Of a stretch of DNA of 16,769 nucleotides, positions 1 through 7,964 are shown piece by piece. A program made the position numbers and the translations under genes. The notes beneath the pieces were generated by a model, which saw nothing but the letters and a program-made list of their open reading frames with translations, did no database searches and was not told the DNA's origin. The DNA is from Gemmatimonadota bacterium (GTDB lineage: Bacteria > Gemmatimonadota > Gemmatimonadetes > Gemmatimonadales > GWC2-71-9), in contig JAOTWK010000030.1 of NCBI GenBank assembly GCA_029862935.1, forward strand, positions 1 to 16,769, given 5' to 3'. Every line of letters begins with the position of its first letter. Within the stretch, counting starts at the first letter, position 1.

Positions 1-1
1 T

Positions 2-124
2 GCCGTCTCTGGTGCACTGCGAGTGCAGGCGGCCAACGAGAGAAGTACGAACGTGGTTGTCGAGCGCCACAGCGGCGTCATCGTGGTCATGCCATCGCTC
101 CCAGAGAGTGGACGGGTTTCTTGA
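2..124 (+). CDS. Possible C-terminal tail of an unidentified protein (partial, runs off left edge)
   Basis: This frame is open from the window edge to a TGA at 122-124 and gives 40 residues ending ...VIVVMPSLPESGRVS. The valine-rich stretch (NVVVERHSGVIVV) and the bias to G or C at third codon positions make it look more like protein than the two other forward frames, which are also open here. I do not recognise the family, and 40 residues are too few for a domain call. It would be the gene upstream of purL on the same strand, ending 121 bases before the purL start. Open frames are common in DNA of this GC content, so it may be chance. Confidence 0.33.
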   Translation, partial: AVSGALRVQAANERSTNVVVERHSGVIVVMPSLPESGRVS

Positions 125-245
125 GACAATACTATCGCACAGAGGGCAGGATGGTGTAGGGCCGGGCGCTCGCGGCTCGTATCCCGCACTCTGCATCTCG
201 TCTCCCTTATCCCTCGCTCATCCCACCTGCTATCTTCAACACCCC

Positions 246-3200
246 ATGAGCCTGCTTCACTTCTTCCGCTACCCCGGACTCACGGAGACCAAGAGAAACG
301 CCCTGGTCACGCTCGTGCAGGAGCGTGTGAGCCAGGACATCTCGGCGCTCGACACCGAGTTCTGCTTCAACATTGACGTTTCCGCACCGCTCACCCCCGA
401 AGAGCTTCGGAAGCTGTCGTGGTTGCTGGCCGAGACATTCGAGCAGGGAGGGTTCAGCGCGCAGCCATTCCTCAACCACGGACTGGTACTGGAAGTCGGG
501 CCGCGCATGAACTTCTCGACCGCGTGGTCGACCAACGCTGTCTCGATTTGCCATGCCTGCGGGCTCACCAAGATCCGTCGGATCGAACGCTCCCGTCGGT
601 ACCAACTGATCTGGCATGCTCACGAACCCGCCGATCACCGCCTGAGCCCTGAGCACGCGGCGGCGTTTCTTGCCCTCGTGCATGACCGAATGACCGAGTG
701 CCAATATCTCGAGCCACTGGAGACTTTCGCGACGGGCGTGACACCACCGCCCGTGTTCACGGTTCCGCTCTTGGCAGAGGGACGGGTGGCCCTCGAGCGA
801 ATGAATCGAGAGCTGGGTCTCGCGTTTGACGACTGGGATCTGGACTACTACACAGATCTGTTCGTCAACCGGATCGGTCGCGATCCAACCACGGTCGAGT
901 GCTTTGACATCGCGCAGTCCAACAGTGAGCACTCGCGGCACTGGTTCTTCAAAGGACACCTGATCATCGACGGTCACGAGGTGGGTCGCCACTTGATCGA
1001 GCTCGTCAAGGGCACGTTGGACGCGAACCCTAACAACAGCGTCATCGCGTTCCGAGACAACTCGAGTGCGATTCGCGGGTTTCCGATTCGGACTATCCTG
1101 CCGAGCCAACGAGGTGCACCGTCGTCGTTCATCGATACGGAGGTCGTCTACCAGCTCACCTTCACAGCGGAGACTCACAACTTCCCGAGTGGGGTTGCGC
1201 CGTTTCCGGGTGCGGAGACCGGCACGGGCGGTCGCATACGCGATGGGCACGCCACGGGCCGCGGGTCGTTGGTCGTGGCCGGAACAGCGGCATACTGCGT
1301 CGGCAACCTTCGAATCCCGGGATACGAGCTGCCGTGGGAACCCACGGAGTTCGTGTATCCCGACAACCTGGCGGCGCCGTTGGACATCGAGATCGAAGCT
1401 TCCAATGGGGCGTCAGACTATGGCAACAAGTTCGGGGAACCGGTCTTCCAGGGGTACACACGCTCGTTCGGCCTGAGACTTCCCAATGGCGAGCGCCGCG
1501 AATGGATCAAACCGATCATGTTCAGCGGTGGGATTGGGCAGATGGATGCACTGCATGTCGAGAAGGGTTCGCCTGAGGCGGACATGTTGGTGGTCAAGTT
1601 GGGTGGGCCGGCGTACCGCATTGGCATGGGGGGCGGCGCGGCGTCGAGTATGGTGCAGGGCGAAAACGTCGCCGAGCGCGACTTCAACGCGGTTCAGCGC
1701 GGCGATGCGGAGATGGAGCAGAAGGTGAACCGTGTCATCCGCGCGTGTGTGGAGCTCGGTGAGGCAAATCCCATCGTGAGCATCCATGACCAGGGGGCAG
1801 GTGGCAACTGCAATGTATTGAAGGAGATCGTCGAGCCAGCCGGCGCGCAGATCGAGATCCGCGAGATCCCGCTGGGCGATGAAACGCTGTCAGTGTTGGA
1901 AATCTGGGGAGCCGAATATCAGGAGAACGACGCCCTGCTGATCCGACCCGCCCACGCAGATTTGTTCCGCGATCTCTGCACGCGCGAGAACGCACCGTTT
2001 GCCATCGTCGGTCATGTGACCGGTGATGGGAGAGTTGTTGTACACGACAGCGCTGATGACTCGACGCCGGTCAATCTCGAGCTCGATCATGTGCTGGGCG
2101 AGATGCCGCAGAAGACATTCGAGCTAGAGCGGATTGCACCAACGCTGGAACCGTTGCGACTGCCCCCACAGCTGACCGTGCGAGACGCGTTGGACCGCGT
2201 GCTTCGCCTGCTGTCGGTCGGCTCGAAGCGTTTTCTCACGACCAAAGTAGATCGTTGCGTAACCGGGTTGCTTGCGCAGCAGCAGTGCTGCGGGCCGTTG
2301 CAGCTGACCGTGGCCGACGTCGCTGTGATTGCACAGAGCCATTTCGGCGTCACCGGAGCCGCGACGGCCATCGGTGAGCAGCCGATCAAGGGCTTGATCG
2401 ACACGTCAGCCATGGCACGCATGAGTGTGGGCGAAGCCCTCACCAACCTGGTGTGGGCACGGGTGAGCGCTCTCGAAGACGTCAAATGCTCAGCCAACTG
2501 GATGTGGGCTGCGAAGCTACCCGGTGAGGGGGCGGCGCTGTTCGATGCCGCCACCGCGATGCACGACATGATGGTGGAGCTGGGGATCGCCGTTGACGGA
2601 GGGAAGGACAGTATCTCCATGGCGGCACTCGCCCCGAGCGTGCAGGGTGGGCAAGAGACCGTGAAGGCACCAGGGAGTCTGGTGATCTCCGCGTACGTGA
2701 CGTGCCCCGACATCACTCGGATCGTGACCCCCGACCTCGAGCTTCCTGGGTCGGGTCGACTGCTCTACGTCGATCTTGGTGGCGGCCATCACCGGTTGGG
2801 TGGATCGGCGTTGGCGCAGGTCTACGGAAAGGTGGGAAGCGAATCGCCGGATGTCGAAGACGTCGCATTGCTCGGTCGGGCCTTCCATGCGGTCCAGACG
2901 CTGCTGGACGAGGGGGTCATGACTGCTGGACATGACCGCAGTGACGGGGGCCTGGTCACCACCCTCTTGGAAATGGCGTTTGCTGGTGACTGCGGGATCG
3001 ACGTCGATCTTGGCACCTCGGCGCACGATGTGCTCGCAACTTTGTTTTCCGAAGAGCTTGGGCTCGTGCTCGAGGTCGATGCTGCAGGAGAGCGCCACAC
3101 CCTCGATGTGTTCCGGCGCGCCGGGGTCCCGTGCGAGTCCATTGGGTCGGTGACTGGGAACAGACATGTGCGAATCCGCTGTGGTGGCTCGGAGGTTCTG

Positions 3201-4178
3201 TGCGAGGATCTCCGCGATCTGCGCGACCTCTGGGAGATCACGAGCTTTGCGTTGGATCGGCTGCAGGCAAACCCGGAGTGTGTGGAGAGTGAGCGGCGTG
3301 GGCTCCGGGACAGAAAGACACCGTCCTACTCGCTCACATTCATGCCGGAGCCCACCACTCCTGCCGTTCTCGGAGCTGAGAACAAGACCAAGGTGGCCAT
3401 CATTCGGGAAGAGGGCTCGAACGGCGATCGTGAGATGGCGTCAGCGTTCCACGCTGCGGGGTTCGAGGCGTGGGACGTCACGATGTCCGATCTCCGTTCG
3501 GGCCGGATCGAGCTCGATTGCTTCCGCGGTGTCGTCTTCGTCGGGGGGTTCAGCTTCGCTGACGTGCTGGATTCGGCGAAGGGGTGGGCGGGCGTGATCA
3601 AGTTCAACGAGAGTGTCTGGAGTCAGTTCGACGAGTTCTACGCGCGACCAGACACGTTCAGCCTCGGTGTGTGCAACGGGTGCCAGTTGCTAGCCCTCTT
3701 GGGCTGGGTGCCATGGCGCGGGATGACGGATACCACACAACCGCGGTTCATCCAGAACGAATCGGGTCGCTTTGAGTCACGCTTTGCTACGGTCATGATC
3801 CAGAACAGTCCGGCGATTATGCTCCGTGGTATGGAAGGGTCCACCATGGGTGTGTGGGTGGCCCACGGCGAAGGGAGGGCATACTTCCCCGACACATCCG
3901 TATTGGATCGGGTAGACAGGGAATTGCTCGCACCGATCCGGTTCGTAGACGATGATGGGACGGTGAGCGAGACCTATCCGTTCAACCCCAACGGTTCACC
4001 CCGTGGGATCACCGGACTGTGCTCGCCTGACGGCCGGCACCTGGCGTTGATGCCGCACCCGGAGCGGACGTTCCTCCCCTGGCAGTGGGGCTGGATGCCA
4101 CGCGCTTGGAAGGAAGAGTTCCGTGCGTCCCCCTGGCTGAGGATGTTCCAGAACGCTCGGGAGTGGTGTGAGGCGTAG
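246..4178 (+). CDS. purL: Phosphoribosylformylglycinamidine synthase, single-chain (FGAM synthase), eukaryote-like type
   Basis: This enzyme catalyses the fourth step of purine synthesis: FGAR, glutamine and ATP give FGAM, glutamate and ADP. The protein is 1310 residues, close to the large fused PurL/PFAS length (about 1300). The order is a PurS-like N-terminal domain (about 1-160), a linker, two tandem synthetase halves (about 235-1040) and a glutaminase domain (about 1047-1310). Visible motifs are SNSEHSRHW with conserved His229, ETHNFPSG (309-316), the Gly-rich GAETGTGGRIRD, a GVCNGCQ nucleophile at Cys1143, and His1271 and Glu1273 in MPHPER, so the glutaminase triad is intact. The frame is open back to base 12, but the ATG at 246 starts a sequence (MSLLHFFRYPG) that matches the usual family start, and the 78 residues before it look non-coding. 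No good Shine-Dalgarno is seen. Many blocks match animal PFAS better than E. coli PurL, as described in the findings. Confidence 0.97.
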   Translation: MSLLHFFRYPGLTETKRNALVTLVQERVSQDISALDTEFCFNIDVSAPLTPEELRKLSWLLAETFEQGGFSAQPFLNHGLVLEVGPRMNFSTAWSTNAVSICHACGLTKIRRIERSRRYQLIWHAHEPADHRLSPEHAAAFLALVHDRMTECQYLEPLETFATGVTPPPVFTVPLLAEGRVALERMNRELGLAFDDWDLDYYTDLFVNRIGRDPTTVECFDIAQSNSEHSRHWFFKGHLIIDGHEVGRHLIELVKGTLDANPNNSVIAFRDNSSAIRGFPIRTILPSQRGAPSSFIDTEVVYQLTFTAETHNFPSGVAPFPGAETGTGGRIRDGHATGRGSLVVAGTAAYCVGNLRIPGYELPWEPTEFVYPDNLAAPLDIEIEASNGASDYGNKFGEPVFQGYTRSFGLRLPNGERREWIKPIMFSGGIGQMDALHVEKGSPEADMLVVKLGGPAYRIGMGGGAASSMVQGENVAERDFNAVQRGDAEMEQKVNRVIRACVELGEANPIVSIHDQGAGGNCNVLKEIVEPAGAQIEIREIPLGDETLSVLEIWGAEYQENDALLIRPAHADLFRDLCTRENAPFAIVGHVTGDGRVVVHDSADDSTPVNLELDHVLGEMPQKTFELERIAPTLEPLRLPPQLTVRDALDRVLRLLSVGSKRFLTTKVDRCVTGLLAQQQCCGPLQLTVADVAVIAQSHFGVTGAATAIGEQPIKGLIDTSAMARMSVGEALTNLVWARVSALEDVKCSANWMWAAKLPGEGAALFDAATAMHDMMVELGIAVDGGKDSISMAALAPSVQGGQETVKAPGSLVISAYVTCPDITRIVTPDLELPGSGRLLYVDLGGGHHRLGGSALAQVYGKVGSESPDVEDVALLGRAFHAVQTLLDEGVMTAGHDRSDGGLVTTLLEMAFAGDCGIDVDLGTSAHDVLATLFSEELGLVLEVDAAGERHTLDVFRRAGVPCESIGSVTGNRHVRIRCGGSEVLCEDLRDLRDLWEITSFALDRLQANPECVESERRGLRDRKTPSYSLTFMPEPTTPAVLGAENKTKVAIIREEGSNGDREMASAFHAAGFEAWDVTMSDLRSGRIELDCFRGVVFVGGFSFADVLDSAKGWAGVIKFNESVWSQFDEFYARPDTFSLGVCNGCQLLALLGWVPWRGMTDTTQPRFIQNESGRFESRFATVMIQNSPAIMLRGMEGSTMGVWVAHGEGRAYFPDTSVLDRVDRELLAPIRFVDDDGTVSETYPFNPNGSPRGITGLCSPDGRHLALMPHPERTFLPWQWGWMPRAWKEEFRASPWLRMFQNAREWCEA

Positions 4179-4623
4179 CCGTCTGCCATCAGCGCTTGAA
4201 CGAGCCGTCGAAGACGGGCCACGACGGTCGGTGACGGCCTACCAGGGGAATGGTGATTCGTCATCGTCGTCTTGGTCGTTGCAGCCGTCAGAGTCGTCGT
4301 CTTCTGGCCCGCCTGTCCCTCTCCGACCTGCTGACGCCGCAGCGGGGTGAGTGGGCAGTGGGATCGAGCCACCCCTGAAGCGATTGGCCAGCAGCGAAGC
4401 CCAGCTACTGCTGGCGCTCGATGATCGTGCAGATAGCCCCGATTCCCTCGCTCGTCAGCTTGCGGTCGGGCCGCGCGACGTAAGGAGCCGGAGCAGAGGC
4501 AGGCCGGAGGGGTCGATCTCGTAACTGTCTGGCGGTGCGTTTCGTATGGTGATTGTCGGCCCTTTTGGCCTAGCTCTGGACCCGAGCGTATTCTACACAT
4601 TCCCCGAGAGGTCACCACTAGGC
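4179..4623. other. Non-coding stretch between purL and the kinase operon, with a possible relic on the minus strand
   Basis: No convincing intact gene lies in these 445 bases. A 10-base direct repeat (tcgtcgtctt) occurs at 4264-4273 and 4294-4303 in a GTC-rich tract. No clear terminator follows purL. On the minus strand two overlapping frames each carry a protein-like piece: one reads ...PPDSYEIDPSGLPLLRLLTS, and the next frame reads RPDRKLTSEGIGAICTIIER before a stop near 4402-4410. Joined by a frameshift near 4470-4480, they would give a plausible C-terminus. I do not recognise the protein, and chance is a real alternative. The right end carries the presumed promoter and leader of the kinase operon. 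Confidence 0.4.
4565..4594 (+). promoter_or_regulatory. Candidate promoter of the kinase-dehydrogenase-kinase operon
   Basis: A TTGGCC box (4565-4570) and a TATTCT box (4589-4594) are separated by 18 bases, about 30 bases before the chosen ATG at 4624. They match the sigma-70 pattern only moderately. If this promoter is used, the in-frame ATG at 4546 lies upstream of the transcript, which supports the start at 4624. Confidence 0.2.
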
Positions 4624-6861
4624 ATGGATCCATTTCTCGACCGAGTTAGGGAAAAGCTCTCCGATCGCTACGCAGTGGAGCGCGAGCTCGGCCGTGGTGG
4701 GATGGCAACGGTGTTTCTGGCGGCGGACCAGAAGCACAACCGTGAGGTTGCGATCAAGGTGATCCGTCCCGAAATCGCCATCTCGGTCGGCGTGGACCGG
4801 TTCCTGCGCGAGATCAGGATTGCTGCGCGTCTCTCACATCCCCACATAGTTCCGGTCTACGACTCCGGGGACGTAGACGGTCTCATGTACTACGTCATGC
4901 CCCACATAGATGGAGAATCATTGCGCGAGCGGCTGGAACGCGAGACGCGGCTCGACGTGAGCGAGGCCATTGACATCACGTCCGAGGTCGGAAGGGCCCT
5001 CACGTACGCCCACGCACACCACGTCGTGCACCGCGACATCAAGCCAGCCAATATCCTCCTGTCCAACGGTCACGCCGTCGTGATGGATTTCGGGGTCGCG
5101 CGGGCTATTGGTGAGGTCGGCAGAGAGCTCATCACGGCTCCTGGAATTGCAGTTGGCACGCCGACGTACATGAGTCCGGAACAAGCGAGTGGCGAGGGGC
5201 AGTTGGATGGCCGGAGCGATATCTACTCCCTGGGTTGCGTGCTATATGAGGTGCTGACGGGCGAGCCACCATACGGGGGAGCTACCCCCCACGCCCTCAT
5301 CGCCAAATGCTTTTCGGAGCCCATTCCGTCCGTACGGAGACTTCGCCATGACGTTCCCGCCCATGTTGATCGTGCGATCAAGAGGGCGCTCGCAAGGATG
5401 CCGGCGGAGCGGTTCCAGACAGCTACGGAGTTCACTCACGCGCTGACGGCCCGGGAACTGGTCGCACCGCCAACCAGCGTGGCATCCATCGCGGTGCTGC
5501 CCTTCGTCAACATGAGCCCCGATCCTGACAACGAGTACTTCAGTGATGGTATGACGGAGGAGATCATCAACGGGCTGGCAAAACTCCCGGGACTTCGTGT
5601 CGCTGCGCGCACGTCGTCGTTCGCGTTCAAAGGCAAATCGATGAGCGCGAGGGACATTGGCTCGAAGCTCAACGTCGGCGCCGTGCTCGAAGGCAGCGTA
5701 CGCAGGGCAGGGAATCGCCTTCGCATTACGACACAACTCACCGATGTCGATGATGGATACCATCTCTGGTCTGAGCGCTATGATCGTGAGATGGAAGACG
5801 TGTTTGCGATCCAGGACGAGATCGCCGCCGCGATCGTGGGCACGCTCAAAGGCCACATGGCAGCGGAACGCTACGACCAAGTCATCCGGCGCTACACGGA
5901 CAACGTTGAGGCCTTCGAGCTCTATCTGAAGGGCCGGTATGTCGAACGTGCACGGCTGCGGGAGGGATTCGGCAAGGGGATTGAGTACTTCGAGCAGGCA
6001 ATCGCTAAGGATCCCAATTACGCCCTCGCCCACGCTGGCATCGCGGATTCCTATACCTTCCTTGCCTTCTATCGATTCCTTCCGCCGCACGATGCGTTTC
6101 CCAAGGCGAATGTGGCGGCGATGCGCGCGCTGGAGGCCGACGAACTGCTCCCCGAAGCGCATATCTCTCAAGCGGAAGTGAAGTTCCTCTACCAGTGGGA
6201 CTGGGAGGGCGCAGAGCGACAGTTCATTCGAGCGCTGGAGCTGAATCCTGAAGACGCGACGGCACTCCATCTCTATTCTGAGTTGTTGGCGTCACAGCAG
6301 CGACTCGCCGAGGCTCTGATGCAAGTGAGCAGGGCGCAGCAGATCGAGCCGCTGTCTCCCACGATCAATACGGGAGTCGGGTGGGCGCACTATCATGGTC
6401 GTGACTATTCGAGCGCAATAGACCAGCTACAGAAGACGCTCGAGCTGGATCCGGGCTATGTGTTCGTGCACTGGTTCCTTGGGATTGCCCACCTTGCGGC
6501 TGGGATGCTCAAAGACGCTATGGCAGTCTTTCGGCGGGGGTCGGAGGCGAGCGGCGGGCATCCGGCCATGGATGCCTATCTTGCCCATGCTTGTGCCAGG
6601 GCCGGACGCGCACGTGAAGCGCGCGAGATTCTTGGCAGGCTGCGGGGGTGGGCCGAGGAGTCCTATGTCCCGAGCGACTACTTCGCCATCGTCCACATGG
6701 GTCTGGGAGAGATCGATGAAGCTTTCAGGTGGCTCGAGCGGGCAACTCGAGAGCGCGTACACCATCTCGTCTTCCTCAATGTTGATCCGCTGTACGACGA
6801 CGTGAGGCTGGATGACCGGTTTACGGCGTTGCTGCAGAACGTCGGATTGAGGCCAGGCTAA
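4624..6861 (+). CDS. Soluble Ser/Thr protein kinase with TolB/FlgO-like domain and TPR repeats
   Basis: This 745-residue protein begins with a Hanks-type kinase domain (about 16-275). It has the Gly-rich loop GRGGMATV (23-30), VAIK Lys45, HRD with catalytic Asp138, KPAN (140-143), DFG Asp155 and GTPTYMSPEQ (178-187), so all key residues for activity are present. A domain at about 286-408 starts with SIAVLPFVNMSPD and includes DGMTEEIINGLAKL. It resembles the TolB-N/FlgO-type domain found next to TPRs in bacterial signalling proteins. From about 425 to the end it is helical and TPR-like (for example YLKGRYVERARLREGF and AIDQLQKTLELDPGY). I see no membrane segment or signal peptide, so it is predicted cytosolic. 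The frame is open back to an ATG at 4546, but MDPFLDRV at 4624 matches the usual start of such kinases, with GAGAGG 12 bases upstream. The next gene starts 2 bases after the stop. Its substrate is unknown. Confidence 0.93.
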   Translation: MDPFLDRVREKLSDRYAVERELGRGGMATVFLAADQKHNREVAIKVIRPEIAISVGVDRFLREIRIAARLSHPHIVPVYDSGDVDGLMYYVMPHIDGESLRERLERETRLDVSEAIDITSEVGRALTYAHAHHVVHRDIKPANILLSNGHAVVMDFGVARAIGEVGRELITAPGIAVGTPTYMSPEQASGEGQLDGRSDIYSLGCVLYEVLTGEPPYGGATPHALIAKCFSEPIPSVRRLRHDVPAHVDRAIKRALARMPAERFQTATEFTHALTARELVAPPTSVASIAVLPFVNMSPDPDNEYFSDGMTEEIINGLAKLPGLRVAARTSSFAFKGKSMSARDIGSKLNVGAVLEGSVRRAGNRLRITTQLTDVDDGYHLWSERYDREMEDVFAIQDEIAAAIVGTLKGHMAAERYDQVIRRYTDNVEAFELYLKGRYVERARLREGFGKGIEYFEQAIAKDPNYALAHAGIADSYTFLAFYRFLPPHDAFPKANVAAMRALEADELLPEAHISQAEVKFLYQWDWEGAERQFIRALELNPEDATALHLYSELLASQQRLAEALMQVSRAQQIEPLSPTINTGVGWAHYHGRDYSSAIDQLQKTLELDPGYVFVHWFLGIAHLAAGMLKDAMAVFRRGSEASGGHPAMDAYLAHACARAGRAREAREILGRLRGWAEESYVPSDYFAIVHMGLGEIDEAFRWLERATRERVHHLVFLNVDPLYDDVRLDDRFTALLQNVGLRPG

Positions 6862-6863
6862 CC

Positions 6864-7964
6864 ATGGCAATTCGCGCCGCAGTCATGACAGGGCCGCGCA
6901 AGCCGGTGGAGCTGTGGAAGCTCGACGATCCCGAGCTCGAAGCCGGGAGCATTCTGCTCGAGACCCTCGCCAGTGAAGTGTGCGGCACCGATGTCCACCT
7001 CCACGAGGGAAGACTCGATGGCGTTCCGTATCCCATCGTTCCAGGTCATGTGAGTGTTGGGCGTGTACTCGAGCAGGTGGGTGTTAAGACGGATGCATTA
7101 GGAGAGCCGCTCCGTGCGGGTGACGCCGTCACGTTCTACGACGTGCACGGAGTGTGCAATGCATGCTACCACTGCACGGTGGCAAAGCAGCCAACCAGGT
7201 GTCCGAGCCGTCGGGTCTACGGCATTACGTATTCAGCGAGTGAGGGCCCGCTCGGCGGCTGGGCAGAGTGCATCTACCTCAAGCCGGGGGTGAAGACCCT
7301 CAAGCTTCCACCCGAGCTTTCACCTGATGACGTCATCGGTGGGGGATGCGGACTCTTCACCGGCTTTGCGGCAGTTGACCGAAGTCAGTTGCCCGCGGGA
7401 GGCACCGTCGTGGTGCAAGGGGCCGGTCCCGTCGGACTGTCGGCGGGCGCTTTCGCGTCACTTGCCGGTGCGGAGCAGGTCGTAGTGATCGGCGCCCCGG
7501 CGGCACGGCTCGAGCTGGCAAGGCAGCTGGGTGCGACCAGTGTGCTCTCGCTCGATCGGCCAGCGGAAGAACGACTCGCATCCGTCCACGACCTGACCAA
7601 CGGCCGCGGCTCGGATGTCGTTATCGAGGCAAGTGGGAACCCGCGGGCCATCGTGCAGGGTCTCGAGATGCTGAGGGACGGCGGGACGTACGTCGTCGCG
7701 GGCCACTACACGGATACGGGCAGTGTAGAGATCAACCCGCACATCCACATCAACCGACGTCACGCCAGCATTCTGGGGCAGTGGGGAACCGAGTTTCGGC
7801 ACGTGGCCGATGCGCTCAAGACGCTCGCCATGCACCGCGACCGACTACCGTTCGACAAGGTCATCGGGGCCCGGTATGGGTTAGAGCAAGTGAACCAGGC
7901 ATTGGCCGACGTCGAAGCCCTGACCGTGACCAAGGCGATCATCCATCCCGGGCGGATGCAATGA
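6864..7964 (+). CDS. Zinc-type alcohol dehydrogenase-like oxidoreductase (MDR superfamily)
   Basis: This is a 366-residue medium-chain dehydrogenase/reductase with a GroES-like N-terminal domain and a Rossmann domain. Catalytic zinc ligands are visible as Cys40 (VCGTDVH), His62 (PGHVS) and Cys162 (GCGLFTG). The structural zinc lobe has Cys98, Cys101, Cys104 and Cys113, with 8 rather than 7 residues before the last Cys. The dinucleotide fold shows QGAGPVGLSAG. The usual GHE is GHV, so the conserved second-shell glutamate is Val63. The overall pattern, including the GAPAARLELARQLGA stretch after the second strand, resembles the TM0436-like MDR group whose substrates are poorly known. The gene starts 2 bases after the upstream kinase stop and its TGA overlaps the ATG of the next kinase, so it is almost certainly co-transcribed with both. 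Substrate and cofactor preference cannot be read from the sequence. Confidence 0.92.
   Translation: MAIRAAVMTGPRKPVELWKLDDPELEAGSILLETLASEVCGTDVHLHEGRLDGVPYPIVPGHVSVGRVLEQVGVKTDALGEPLRAGDAVTFYDVHGVCNACYHCTVAKQPTRCPSRRVYGITYSASEGPLGGWAECIYLKPGVKTLKLPPELSPDDVIGGGCGLFTGFAAVDRSQLPAGGTVVVQGAGPVGLSAGAFASLAGAEQVVVIGAPAARLELARQLGATSVLSLDRPAEERLASVHDLTNGRGSDVVIEASGNPRAIVQGLEMLRDGGTYVVAGHYTDTGSVEINPHIHINRRHASILGQWGTEFRHVADALKTLAMHRDRLPFDKVIGARYGLEQVNQALADVEALTVTKAIIHPGRMQ

Noticed and set aside
207..1250. Long minus-strand open frame (347 codons) opposite purL
   Set aside because: It lies entirely antisense to strongly conserved purL sequence, its translation is low-complexity and Arg-rich with no motif, and such frames are common opposite high-GC genes.
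5242..6270. Minus-strand open frame (342 codons) opposite the soluble kinase
   Set aside because: It is an antisense shadow of the kinase and TPR coding sequence with no motif of its own.
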